DNA of 64,000 nucleotides from Phaeodactylum tricornutum CCAP 1055/1. Taxonomy: Eukaryota > Bacillariophyta > Bacillariophyceae > Surirellales > Neidiaceae. The stretch covers positions 887,518-951,517 of the forward strand of contig NC_011678.1 in NCBI RefSeq assembly GCF_000150955.2, given 5' to 3'. Positions 9,826 to 20,500 of this stretch are shown here, piece after piece. Both the position numbers and the translations under genes were made by a program. The notes below the pieces were generated by a model. It saw nothing but the letters and a program-made list of their open reading frames with translations, ran no database searches and was not told the origin of the DNA. How positions within the stretch are numbered: position 1 is the first letter of the stretch; every line of letters starts with the position of its first letter.

Positions 9826-10977
9826 CTACTTCTTGGGAAAGAGGGCTTCTTCAAAATGCTTCCACAAAATCGAAAACAGGATACCCTGTAATCCGTTGGC
9901 CAAAATTTTGGTTTCCAATCCGCGAAAGAACAAGCCCCGGACCCCAGACTCCTGCAAGACGTTGCTTACTACTTTCGCGTAGGTCAGTTGTTCGGGATGG
10001 GACTGTTTGTAGACCTTGACGACACGGATGCTGTTGGAACAAGTGTCGGAAATGGCACTCGAGCAAAATCCCATAATGGCGCGGCGACCGAGTTCGGCCA
10101 ATTGCGTATCCTGTTTCGGAATCTTTTCCGACAAAAAGTTGTACGTGGCGAACCAACTGTGATTGGTGTCGACAAAAAAGGGAGAGCGGTGTGAGAAGAT
10201 AGTTGACAAGGTTGTGGTGGTAACGTTGGGATAGAGCGATTACGAGTACGTACGGGTAGTGTCCCACAAAAGTGGCACTGGCGGCTGCCAAGGATCCATT
10301 GTACAAGGCAAAGGGCCCGTTGACTTTGACCTTGTCCACCACGTTGGAGAATTTTCCGGTGACTTGCATGGTTGTTTTGACGGTATCAATGGGCATAATG
10401 ACGATGCGGAACAAGGCGGCGGCGGTGGACGCCGCTACGGTCTTGAAGCCAATGTTGATATCCTTGGTGGCGTCCAGGGAGTTGAGCATGGTAAGGATAC
10501 CAGTATTGGCCGCCGTGTCACCAAAGCGACTGAGGGGTCCCTGGGCCAAGGCGGGCAGGACCCCCCGGTAGAAACGAGGAATCCCGCCGTCGGCGTAGAG
10601 CGCCCGGAGTGCGACGGGGAAACTGGTACCATTGCGGTACTGGTAGTTGATCTGTGAAAAAGCGAGTGTGGTAACAGCACCGTGAGTGTTTGTGTAGGCA
10701 ATAGTGGTCGACCGCGTCGTGCTGTCGCCCCGCCCCCGGCCTTTTGAGTATCGCGATCCGAGGCACGGAGTTGCGGTGTGTTCCGTTCCAGTCCCTTTCC
10801 ATGACGTACCGTAGTGCGCATCCACATGAGTGCAGCAACATTGGCTCCCATGGCAACAGCTCCGGCGGTACCACCGCGGACGGCACTGGCGGCGGATTTG
10901 TTGAGGATTTCCCGAAAACTGGGTTGTGTCGATTCCTTGCCCGGTGCCGGAGCAGCCGACGAAGCAGAGGATGACAT
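9826..10977 (-). CDS. Mitochondrial carrier family (SLC25) protein
   Basis: Three exons on the minus strand: 10977-10810, 10651-10254 and 10156-9826. Phases agree and the product is about 298 residues, the usual length for an SLC25 carrier. Both introns have GTACGT donors. The product has the three-repeat carrier layout. The second repeat shows the clear signature 'PIDTVKTTMQ' (PxDxxKxxxQ). The first repeat has 'FYRGVLPALAQGPLSRFGDTAAN'. The third has 'GVRGLFFRGLETKILANGLQG'. Signature motifs in repeats one and three are degenerate ('CSNSIRVVKVYKQ' in place of PxDxxR), so the substrate cannot be read from the sequence. The N-terminus is short and Ser/Ala-rich. Localisation to the mitochondrial inner membrane follows from the family, but peroxisomal or plastid carriers also exist. 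It is divergent from the XPRT-fusion gene. Confidence 0.85.
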
Positions 10978-11959
10978 GATGGACAGATGAGCGTGAAGGT
11001 AATCAACCTAGGTGCCAGACAGAATAAGTTCAACAGCAAGTGTCAGGCAGCAGACGGGGTCGACAATTGGTAGTAGGCAGTTGGCAATGCGAGGGTTTGG
11101 GTGTGGAGCCAAGCAAAGAGTGCCAGAGAGGTATATATATATATGTATGTATATCGATCTACCTATAGCTACTCACGGAGAGTCTTTTGCCTATAGAGAA
11201 CTACTACCTAAAAGTAAGGGTTGGACTTCGCAAAGGCACAACCAAGCTGAAGTGGGAGAAAGTGTGCGTAGTGTTTGAACGCTACTGCTTGACCGTAAAC
11301 TCACGGTTGACCATATCGGTGAGAGTGAATTCACAATGTCATTCATGGACGTTCCCCTACAGTACCGTCCCGAGAACGAAACGTAAGCAGGTTTGTGGAC
11401 CGTAAGGAAAACTGCTGGGGCCAACAACGGTCCGAGAGGTCGCGTGGCAGCAAGTAGGACCACCTAACTATAATATCACACAACCTGTGCACAAGAATCC
11501 TCACAGTCAAATGACACGCCACTACCCTACCCTCTCCTTCCTTACCGTTAGTGGGTGCACGGTACCCATGCAGCCCTAGCCCTGAATTTGGCATCTCGAC
11601 CTAGCTCTACTAGCTAGTAGAACGGTAGTTCTCTACTAGAGTCGAGATTACTGTCACGGTGAATCCGCTTCTTATCACTCACTATCTATCACCTACCCTT
11701 ACCCCTGCGTCTCTCTCGAGCTCGCTCCCGTTCATTCTAGCCAGCTCGAGATTCACAAGTGAACGCCAATGGCACACAATCCTCATTGCCAACATGTCCA
11801 CCAAAACCGCCAACAATCTCTCGTAGTGTGATAGACCCTCACAGACAAGTAGTGAGTGAGTGACAGAAAGATTCGACTCCACGTTCCTTTCCCGATTGAG
11901 TTACTAGCTCGCCTCCGTACTCCTCCTTAACGTTTACAGAACGCGACGTCGGTACGAGC
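10978..11959. promoter_or_regulatory. Divergent promoter region, carrier and XPRT-fusion gene
   Basis: About 1 kb between two divergent starts. It holds an alternating TA tract at about 11132-11144. A perfect 16-nt palindrome (TCTACTAG|CTAGTAGA) lies at 11606-11621, nested between outer inverted arms ATCTCGAC (11593-11600) and GTCGAGAT (11641-11648). No gene is supported here. Confidence 0.45.
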
Positions 11960-14356
11960 ATGAGATACAGCAGTCGCCAACCGCGAGCATTGCGGAAACG
12001 ATCACCATCGACAGAGATCGACATTAAGATGCAACGATCAAATCCAGCCTCACTGGGTGTTTCCGTAATGATCGCGTTAGCGATCACGTTGGCGACGGAG
12101 TCAATGCACGACTCCGTTACTCTCCTTGCCATCCCTTGGATCACTGGTGGCCTTCCTGGCCCTTGGGGAGTCGTCTCTGCGTGGGTGCCAACAGTGACGT
12201 TCCCATCCACCTCCGCAAGAACCCGGCAGAATCAGGGCCAGGACTTGGCCTTTTCCTCCGTGACAACGACGACGTGTTGGCTCGCCAAACGCAACAAGAA
12301 ACAGGCCGCCAATCAGGACGCCGACGATCTCGATCGATGGTACGGATCGGTCAACGCCGACGCATCGCCCGACGACGTCTTTTGGGAAGAAATGCAACGG
12401 CAACGACTGCTCGCGCAAGTCGGTGACGCCGTCAATGCCAATCTCCCCGACCCCGTCGCGGCGATCGGTGCAACCAACACCAACACGAATAGTCTCAACA
12501 ACCCCGATAGTCTCAATACTAGTCCCTACCCAACCACCACTACCACGTCGTCGTCGTCCTTTGTTCCCTCCCCCCTATCCTCCTCGCCACGTTCCGGAAG
12601 CAATATCAACCTTGCCATCAATACACCAGCCGCCCGGAGTGTGGAAGCGACCCTTTCCGAGTACGAAGCGTTCTCCCTGACCGATAATTGGTTGGACGAT
12701 GAATTGGCTTGGATGATGCAGGAGGATTTCGTCTTGCACGAGGGAGACCCCAATGCTCACGTCAAATCACTCGACGAGCAAATTGAAGAATGGGAACTAT
12801 CGGAAGACGGCAACATGACCGATGAAGACGATCTGACTGATTCCGACAATGCGTGGATGCAAAGTGACGACCCGTGGGATCACTGGGGAGTCTCGGAAGA
12901 AGAGCAACAAAGAGCCTTACGTGTGTCCAACAAAGCCGACGAATTTTTGTTCGATAGTGACGCCGACGATCGAGAAGACTCGGCTCAGCAAGAAGCCGAC
13001 TTTTGGTCGCGAGTACAAGGTACCGGAATCAAGTCGCGCCGACTCGAACGGGCTCGTGGAAACGCCAAAGCGCAAGCTTTCTTTTCCCGCGAACCCGATG
13101 ACACTGAAGGGTACGATCGGCTCTGGGTGTCGGCTATAGACAACGTCTGCTTCAAAAACCTTGTCGGTACCTTCCGTAATTACGGCGTACAGTTTGCCGA
13201 CAACTTCGGGGATTGGAAGGATGCCTCGGTGCAGGATGGACTCTTGACGATCGAAGACGTGGCGTCCTTTAAGGCTCGACGAGTGCACAACGTAACGGGG
13301 CTTCCCTGTATTGCGAGTCGAACCAGTTTCGAAATTGAACCCGTTCCCGAACTCAACACCGGAAGCGGCTCAGGATCACCGCGCCCCTCTAGCCGCTCCA
13401 CCGTCATCAATACTAATCCCCGTGTCACCTCGGGATACCGCTTCAACGATATTGGTATGCACGTTGATTACGTATGCGACGCCCTGCGTCCCTTGTCGGA
13501 ACCCACGCGAGTCACGCGCTTCAAAACCTGTCTATGTTACTACGATGGAGAAGTCGAGGTCTTTGATTACGGAGTCTGCGATTGTGATTTACTTTTTGCG
13601 GACTCGATGCGCACTTTCATTCCAATGTCGCAAGCCATCAACGAAATGGTCAAAACGCTGGAGTTGACCTTTGGACTAGAGTACCAGCGCTGGTTGCAAT
13701 CGCGGTTGAGTCAGGCCATGTCCGGCATTGATGGAGCTAGTATGAAACTCCGCGACCGAGTACTAAAAGAAGGCAAAGTACTTCCGAACGACATTATTGA
13801 CGTTTCGGCTTTTATGGATTCCAAAATTGATGTCAACCTCATGGACGAGTGTGCAGAGGAATTAGCAAGCCGCTTTGTGTCACAGAAGCCTTCCAAAATT
13901 CTCACCGTTGCCACGACGGGTCTCGTGATTGCCTTGCCCATGGCCAAGTATTTGCAAGTTCCGGTAGTGTACGCGCGGAAGGAGCGAAACGTGGTCATGG
14001 CGGACACGTACAAGGCCAGCTATTCGAGTAAAACGGTGGGACAATTTCGGGAGTTGCTCGTCTCCAAGTCGCATTTGGACGAGGATGATCGAATTTTGAT
14101 CATTGACGATTTTTTGTCGAGCGGAGCTTCACAGGAGGCGTTGCTCCAGCTGGTTTTTGATGCTGGTGCTACGGCGGTCGGCGTAGGAGTCTTGCTCGAA
14201 AAGGTCTACGACTCTGGTCGGCAATCGCTTTCGGGGTTTGATATTCCGATCCACAGCATGTGCCGAGTGGCGTCGGTAGAAAGTGGCGTTATTCAGATGG
14301 TCGAAGAAGAAGGATTCGATCTCATGCAAAAGTCGTCCCAACAAGAAGCGCTGTAA
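11960..14356 (+). CDS. Large protein ending in bacterial-type xanthine phosphoribosyltransferase
   Basis: Single exon, 798 residues from the ATG at 11960 or 775 from that at 12029. The C-terminal 200 residues match bacterial Xpt, which makes XMP from xanthine and PRPP. 'MKLRDRVLKEGKVLPNDIIDVSAFM' parallels the Xpt N-terminus. 'ASRFVSQKPSKILTVATTGLVIALPMAKYL' follows. Then come 'VPVVYARKERN' and the PRPP-binding 'RILIIDDFLSSGASQEAL' (acidic pair then SSGAS in place of the usual ANGQA), and the 'GVGVLLEKVYDSGRQSL' segment. Upstream lie a hydrophobic N-terminus, a Ser/Thr/Asn-rich linker and an Asp/Glu-rich region. Next is a conserved-looking globular domain of about 250 residues ('EGYDRLWVSAIDNVCFKNLVGTFRNYGVQF' to 'LEYQRWLQSRLSQAM') that I do not recognise. 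It contains a short Cys cluster ('TCLCYYDG...YGVCDCD'). The first 50 residues could be a signal or organelle-targeting sequence, but no clear ASAFAP motif is seen. Bacterial origin of the PRTase by transfer is an inference. Confidence 0.82.
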   Translation: MRYSSRQPRALRKRSPSTEIDIKMQRSNPASLGVSVMIALAITLATESMHDSVTLLAIPWITGGLPGPWGVVSAWVPTVTFPSTSARTRQNQGQDLAFSSVTTTTCWLAKRNKKQAANQDADDLDRWYGSVNADASPDDVFWEEMQRQRLLAQVGDAVNANLPDPVAAIGATNTNTNSLNNPDSLNTSPYPTTTTTSSSSFVPSPLSSSPRSGSNINLAINTPAARSVEATLSEYEAFSLTDNWLDDELAWMMQEDFVLHEGDPNAHVKSLDEQIEEWELSEDGNMTDEDDLTDSDNAWMQSDDPWDHWGVSEEEQQRALRVSNKADEFLFDSDADDREDSAQQEADFWSRVQGTGIKSRRLERARGNAKAQAFFSREPDDTEGYDRLWVSAIDNVCFKNLVGTFRNYGVQFADNFGDWKDASVQDGLLTIEDVASFKARRVHNVTGLPCIASRTSFEIEPVPELNTGSGSGSPRPSSRSTVINTNPRVTSGYRFNDIGMHVDYVCDALRPLSEPTRVTRFKTCLCYYDGEVEVFDYGVCDCDLLFADSMRTFIPMSQAINEMVKTLELTFGLEYQRWLQSRLSQAMSGIDGASMKLRDRVLKEGKVLPNDIIDVSAFMDSKIDVNLMDECAEELASRFVSQKPSKILTVATTGLVIALPMAKYLQVPVVYARKERNVVMADTYKASYSSKTVGQFRELLVSKSHLDEDDRILIIDDFLSSGASQEALLQLVFDAGATAVGVGVLLEKVYDSGRQSLSGFDIPIHSMCRVASVESGVIQMVEEEGFDLMQKSSQQEAL

Positions 14357-14429
14357 TGTAAAAAGAAAACGATGCTACTGAATCTTAATTTTCTTACCGA
14401 GCCTACTTAGCTGGGCAAATCCCTGGAAT

Positions 14430-15671
14430 TTATGACTCTTCCAATACTCGAATCTCATCCACAATACGCAGAATTTTGCGAGTCAATAAAAAGCAAATGG
14501 CTGACAAGATGATAATAGCGGCTTGAAGCGTAGCATCGGTCAAGATCGAGACTTTTTCTTCCGGTAGTTGCCGTGCGCCTGACTCCTCCTCCTCTCTTAC
14601 TACGGGAACGAGCGGCTCGTTTAATGCCGCGGGTGCTTGCTGCTGATCCGTCGGAGTTGGTTCCTGTATCCGTACGTTTGGTTCCCTTTCGTTCATATCC
14701 GGAACACTTGCTGCTGGTATTCCACTGCGTTCGTTTGGTACTTCGACAGAGCCGCTCGAGACATGCATGTCATCGTTCAAACGCTCCATTGCTCCTGTTC
14801 GCGGCGAGAGTATGACATCTTCGTCCACGAGGGGTGCCATGTTCGTATCGCTATCCATAACCGCGCCTCCTCCATTGTCTTCGGTTGATGCGTCTGAACC
14901 CTGGGTATCTACCTGTTTCAAAATTGTACTATCCGGCTGGTGAGCCTGCGACTGCATGCGCTGTAGTTCCAAAATTTCTCGTTCAAAGCGATTTTTTGTG
15001 GCCTGTTGTTTCTGGGCGCTGTCCAACTCGGGTAGCAAAGAGGCAATTTTCCCACAATTTGCACAGCAGTAGTCTTGCGATAGCTTGGCAATACGCTTGC
15101 GTTCTTTGCTACTCCAGTTCAACGCACCAATGGCTCCGTCGGAAGGTGTTGGTAAGAAACTGATGAGTGCTTCTAGGATGAGACGAATCCCCCAGGCTGG
15201 TTGCCATAATTCTGGGTGATAAGCTGAAAACGAAAGACAAATCTTCGTGTTGGTTTCGAAGCGACCCGACGGTGTTAGGAACATAATATGAGGAGGCTTG
15301 AAGGGATATTCCGGAGGCAACAAAATTCTACCGTGGTAAATGCCCCCTTCGAAATCCGTACCGTCGGCACCACGAATAGTAAAGTGCCTGGAGGTATTAT
15401 GTAGGAGTGCAACAAAAGAGGAAAACAAGAGACCGGATAGATTGATGTGAGCAATCACGTTGCCGTCGCGAACAATTCCCACACAGTTACTTTCTTTCCC
15501 AATCGTTTCGTACCATTCGAACATGTCGTTTTCCAGAGGCGACGCATTGTAACGATCCGAAGGATCCAACGCCAATTCACGAACGTCGGCTTGAATACGA
15601 CGGAGAGAAGGAGACTTGCTCATGGTGTTGTTGTTCGGCTTTTGTGCCGTTGTTCCGACTCGGCTCGACAC
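14430..15671 (-). CDS. UBE2J: Tail-anchored ER ubiquitin-conjugating enzyme, UBE2J/UBC32-34 type
   Basis: Two exons, 15671-15514 and 15387-14430, about 371 residues (355 if the second ATG at 15623 is used). The enzyme accepts ubiquitin in ER-associated degradation. The UBC fold begins at 'SLRRIQADVRELALDPSDRYNASPLENDMFEW'. Splicing restores 'FEWHFTIRGADGTDFEGGIYHGR', matching plant UBC32-34. The active-site Cys is in 'ETNTKICLSFSAYHPELWQPAW', which has the UBE2J-type TxNGRF/TNTKICLS arrangement instead of HPN. A long Glu/Pro/Gln-rich linker follows. The last 35 residues contain one hydrophobic helix ('ATLQAAIIILSAICFLL'), a C-terminal membrane anchor. The 126-nt intron is a multiple of three and has no in-frame stop, so the unspliced frame is also open. 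The splice was inferred from conservation. Confidence 0.92.
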   Translation of the reverse strand: MSSRVGTTAQKPNNNTMSKSPSLRRIQADVRELALDPSDRYNASPLENDMFEWYETIGKESNCVGIVRDGNVIAHINLSGLLFSSFVALLHNTSRHFTIRGADGTDFEGGIYHGRILLPPEYPFKPPHIMFLTPSGRFETNTKICLSFSAYHPELWQPAWGIRLILEALISFLPTPSDGAIGALNWSSKERKRIAKLSQDYCCANCGKIASLLPELDSAQKQQATKNRFEREILELQRMQSQAHQPDSTILKQVDTQGSDASTEDNGGGAVMDSDTNMAPLVDEDVILSPRTGAMERLNDDMHVSSGSVEVPNERSGIPAASVPDMNEREPNVRIQEPTPTDQQQAPAALNEPLVPVVREEEESGARQLPEEKVSILTDATLQAAIIILSAICFLLTRKILRIVDEIRVLEES

Positions 15672-16077
15672 AGAAACTTCGCAGAAACTCTCGTGACTTT
15701 TTCGGCACGGCCACGTTCAAATTAGGAGTGACGGACAGTCGGAGGAACAGACTAGGTACCTACTACCAGTATGTGTACTACTCGCACAACCGCTACCTCC
15801 AAACGTAAGCAAGGACACAAACACGATGACCGATGAGACACAATTGTCGAGTTTGAATAATAATATTAGGCGCTTGAGCTCTAATTTTACGCTTTTGTTG
15901 CAAGATGCATGTTAAAATCGAACCGCATGGGAAAAGCAATCGAGAGGGTGTGCTACGAGTATTGGTGAATCGGATGTATAAAATCCTGCCTGTCGACGAA
16001 CTCATCTACGATCAGCGACTTGGGCGAAGTCGATCCTATACCTCATAAGAACTGGTTCGAGGTGTGTTAAGTTTGCC
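15672..16077. promoter_or_regulatory. Divergent promoter region, UBE2J and TMEM97-like genes
   Basis: About 400 bp between the divergent starts of the E2 gene and the EXPERA gene, so both promoters lie here. A TATAAA-like stretch (TGTATAAAATCC) at about 15974-15985 is in the right direction for the TMEM97-like gene. No ORF is supported. Confidence 0.4.
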
Positions 16078-16572
16078 ATGAAAGCGTTTCAAGGTGTCAC
16101 ACGAACAGCCTTTTTGGGATTTTTCTCGTCCCATATTGTGTTTACCGTCATTGTCGATTTGCAAGCGCTGCTGCCGGCAACTCTCTTTCCCACACCACTC
16201 CGAAACTTACTGGCATGGTATACTGCGACCTTGAAAGACCCACTCATGTCTGATCCACCGCTGTGGTTCCAATCGCTCATTTGCTTCGAACTCGTGATAC
16301 AGTTGCCCTTTTTCTGCACGGCCTGCTACTATCTGACCAAGTACCGTGTGCTGTACCCGGACAAGTTTCGGATTGCGTGCATCGCCTACAGTGCACACGC
16401 ATGCACTTCCATGGGACCCATATTGGCGTCGCTAGCTACCGCCACAGCCTTGAGCACGGTCGAACGAGCCGTACTCGTCAATCTTTACCTACCTTATTTG
16501 ATCTTTCCGGCCTGGTTGTTGTTGGCTTCCGTATTTTCTTCCGTGCCCACCGAAAGACCCAAGATTTATTGA
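16078..16572 (+). CDS. TMEM97: EXPERA-domain membrane protein, TMEM97 / sigma-2 receptor type
   Basis: Single exon, 164 residues, the usual length for TMEM97. Four hydrophobic segments fit the EXPERA fold, about residues 10-30, 60-84, 100-122 and 133-153. 'DPLMSDPPLWFQSLICFELVIQLPFF' is the family signature, with acidic residues in the first two helices (D at about 27 and E at about 72) that line the ligand pocket in relatives. Animal TMEM97 acts in ER/lysosome sterol handling with NPC1. What it does in diatoms is not known. The short polar tail 'PTERPKIY' may act in ER retention, as basic tails do in relatives. Confidence 0.88.
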   Translation: MKAFQGVTRTAFLGFFSSHIVFTVIVDLQALLPATLFPTPLRNLLAWYTATLKDPLMSDPPLWFQSLICFELVIQLPFFCTACYYLTKYRVLYPDKFRIACIAYSAHACTSMGPILASLATATALSTVERAVLVNLYLPYLIFPAWLLLASVFSSVPTERPKIY

Positions 16573-17531
16573 GTATGACAATGCCACAGCTTTGGAGGTT
16601 TTGGGCGACACCCGTTAATTACTCTGGAAGGGATGTAATTACTGAGCGTCTGCAAATTGCTGGCACCTTGCATCACAGACTCGCTTGACTCTCCAACGTC
16701 TGAATTGTAGAAGTCAGTTTGGACGTCCTGCTTTGCTTCCGACAAAATGGGACACGTAATACTCTCATTTATCTGCCGTACGACAGTGTAGGTAGATTGT
16801 GGGTTTTGCCAGAAAGGGGTGGAAACAGAAACGGAGTGCCTCATGGACCAAGTATTGTTCACTTCTTTCCACGATTGCTGTTGTATACGTAGCGTTCCAC
16901 GTGCAGTATTTCTCTCTGGTGTCCAGCCAAATCGAGCCTGGCCAACGTATAAGTGGTTTGCTAGTGACATATTCACAGGAAACCAATGCGAAGATTCTTC
17001 CTTTACGTGATCTTATAGAGTGCTCGCGTGAGAAAGGTGCTTCCTTTTACGCACGATGTATTTACTGTAAAAAAACGTATCATCTCCTATCATGTATGGT
17101 TACGGGAAGGTTGAGCTTTGTATATGCAAACGAAACATGACTAGGAAAGAGTGCTCATCATCAAAGGGAATCTCGAACTTCCGTTTCAATGATATATCGG
17201 TGGGTAATTTGTTCGCGAAAAGCAAACTGTTGATTCATAAACTACAGACAACGCACTCAAATTGGTCCTTTCTTGTCTGTTGAAATTCTTTTCATTTGTC
17301 ATTGGCATTTCAAATACCAGTTGCAAAGAAGTGAGCGCCAAAAATCCTTGCTGTACTGTTGACTTAACATTCATGTAAGAAGAAAGGGGTTCTCGTCGGT
17401 AGAACAAAATATAGCCCTATTTCCCACCCTGTTGTCAGGGTTCCGAACTCCCACTCTCGGCGGCCTTCGTTCCAGACCAACGTAGATTATCCACTGTCAC
17501 ATTCCGTATCCAACAAAAGACCACGTTGACC
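16573..17531. other. Intergenic region before SEC5
   Basis: Nearly 1 kb between two plus-strand genes. It holds the TMEM97-like 3' end and the SEC5 promoter. A CCACTGTCAC element lies at 17491-17500, 32 bp before the SEC5 ATG, and resembles motifs in front of other genes in the window. Small ORFs on both strands look random. Confidence 0.45.
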
Positions 17532-20500
17532 ATGGCGGACGATATAAAGAATGCAGAACGCTCGTCAATCGAGATAAAAGCGATGCTGCGCAAGCTTCAT
17601 CCCGATCGCGGGAACCACAACGACAGAATTCGGCGCTTCAACAAATTTCGGTCCTTCGTTATGCCTGACTCGGTACGGCCCTCCTTGCGTGTTTCGTTCC
17701 TAATGTCGTTCTCGCTCTGAATAGCGTTACTTCTCCTTGACGCCCGACATTCTCCATCTACTCTTCTCACTTTCACTATTGCGTGTCTCTATTGCTTTGT
17801 AGAAAGGAAAAACACCCGAGTTTTTCGACGATGATATTCCCATTTTGTTTTTGGGATCCAACGCTCCGGCCGCATTCCTCGACGAGGACGACGATACCAT
17901 CGCGGGCCTATACGGTCTCCTTCAAGCTTGCGGAACGCCTTCCGGAGACCACGGTGGCACGCTCAAACGCTCGGCACGACACGCCATGAATTTGCTCAAG
18001 TGGCTCCTGCTGGATTGGAAGGAACTCGGCCAGAAGAAAGCTGACCTCAACATCTTTGCCATCTCTTTCCTTAGTCTTCCCACGCAGTACTACCATCACA
18101 TGCAGTTGGATCTGCACTGCTCTGCCGATCGAAATGATCGCGGGGGATCGCTCGAAGATGCTTGTCACATCATTGTACTGATTCTCACCCGGCACTTATC
18201 CGAAGACGGGGAGCACGCGCAACCAGTGACGCTCGATGAACTCATGTCCAATCCCCGTGGACAGCAAGAATTTGAGATATGGAGTGCTCGGAATACTCCA
18301 GCGTCAATTCAGGAACTAGTCAAGAAAAATACTACGGCCCGCCAATCTGAACTTACCGTCCAACAACGGCAAGAAACCATGGCGAACAAGGCCATGGGAG
18401 TTTCCGAAGAGTATGAAGAGGATTTGGAAGAGGAAGACGAGACGGAAACAGAAAATCATGCGGTGGAAGGTAACGACGATGCAATGATGGCCTTTCGCAA
18501 GCATAAGAAGACTGTGCGCAAGGATCTGAAAGAAGCCGCAGGGCATGGAGATATTACGGCGACTGCCGGAGGGCCTGCCGAGCGTTGGGAAGATTCGCAG
18601 CTGGCCAGGGAACAACGTGCAAGGGCCGCACAAGCAGCCCGAGCTGGCATACATGAAACAGTCCGTGATTCTCAAGAAGCTGCTCAAGAAGCAGCTGACC
18701 GCGAAGAAGAAAAGGCCAGGGCGTTGTCAAAAGATCCGCTCGGTATTGTTGACACGGACGACTTTGATATACGGCACATCGAACGAAGCCAGGCGGAAAT
18801 TATGGAGCAAGCGCTGCACGATTTACTTTTGGAAGTTCAGCAGGCCGAGGCTACCGGCGTGGAAGAGTTGATCACAAGGGTGGTTTCTCAAAAGGAATCG
18901 TTAGAAGCTATGGTGGAGCTCATGGGTGGTATCGAAGGGATGGAGAACACTCCGAATTTAACACATTCGGTTGTACCTACTTCACACAAATTCGATCCCG
19001 TACTTTTTCTTACGCTGGTACATCGAACAACGAGCTATGATGAGTTGACGGGTTCTCTGCAGCGATTGACGAGTAAGTACAAAAGACTGAATCGCCTTCG
19101 ATTTTTCCTCTGGCATTCTTTTCTCACTAATTGTGTTTTCAGACAAGACTGAGAACCAAGCCGAGCAGCTCCAGAATCTGGTCCGCGACAACTTTCCTCT
19201 TTTCGTTCGATGTGCAGAAGGCTTTGAAGACTTTCGTCAAAAGTCTGAATCGGAGGTAGGTCCAGGAGTACATGATCGAATCGACAAGCTGGAAGCCATT
19301 GCTGAGTCCGGAGCGTATCAGGCCAAAAAATCATTTAAGCCATTATTGGATAACACCAGCGAAGTGCGCAAAGTGCAATCCGCCTTGTCGGTCTTACAAC
19401 GCACTGCCCCTATTTTACAAGTCCCTTCCACGATGCGTCAACATGTTGAAAACCGCCGCTACTCTGAAGCCCTCAAGGCGTACCGACGGGTATTGGTCAT
19501 TGACGACAGTTGCAAAATAAAATTGTTTGTTCATGTCAAGTCACAAGCTGAAGAATGCGTGCGGGAGGCTCGCCGCGAATTAGAGCGTCGTCTGGCTCAG
19601 GCTGACGCTTCCGTTGACGAATTGACGGATGGAATTCGTCATCTCGGCGAGCTTCTTGCTCTCGATATACTGCCACCGCCCGATAGCAAAGGAGAGCCTA
19701 AAAATTTCGAAGATGGACCGCAGGAGCGGAGAGGAATTTACGAAATCGGAGAGAGTCTAATCCGAATTCGCGATCACCCTCCGGCTCTAGCTTGTCTCCT
19801 TTTGCAAGCAGCGCATTTTGCTGAAAGGGTCAAGGGACTCATTACAGCAGCTGATGAAAGCTGCGGTCGAATTTTTTCAGGTGAATCCTTGTCGCAGGTC
19901 CACGACGATTTTGTATCATCCGACGCGATCCGCACTCCAGCAATGAAAGCCTCGGGAAAGCAATGGAAATACGATGTGCTCGATGCACGTGTTCTCTCAA
20001 CTGTGGATGCTGTCGGTATGGTGCGTGTTTGGCTTCCCCGACTATTGAGAGTTGGAAATTCTGCAAGAGAGGACGAAAAGCGGAGAGCCGCTCGCGTCGG
20101 TATGCGTTCCCACAAATCCCCCGACATTCATTTGAGTGCATTCGAAGTATTCGTTAGCAATGTTGCGCCTTCTTTGCATCGACTTGTGGAGCATGCATCA
20201 TTTTGTGCTATTGGATCGACTACGCGGAGTGGAGGCAAAGACATTGCTTCAACGTTCGGCCAAAATGTTGACGAAAAGCTTCGAGCTTTGCTGCGGTCTC
20301 CGTTGCCGCCGTCTCAAAGCACAAAGGTCGGCAAGGAGCTTGCGGAACTGGTAGACATCCTTGTCCATGGAACAGCTAATGCCGAAAATCTCCGTCCTGA
20401 ATCTGATACAGCCTCTGTATTTAAATTGTCGCCGTTGGAGGACTCCAAAGCTCTCGCAGACTCGGCTGTCATTACAATCGAGAAAAGGCGATGTATTTAT

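Noticed and set aside
16041-16060. tRNA-like B-box (GGTTCGA)
   Set aside because: No matching A-box or cloverleaf could be drawn around it.
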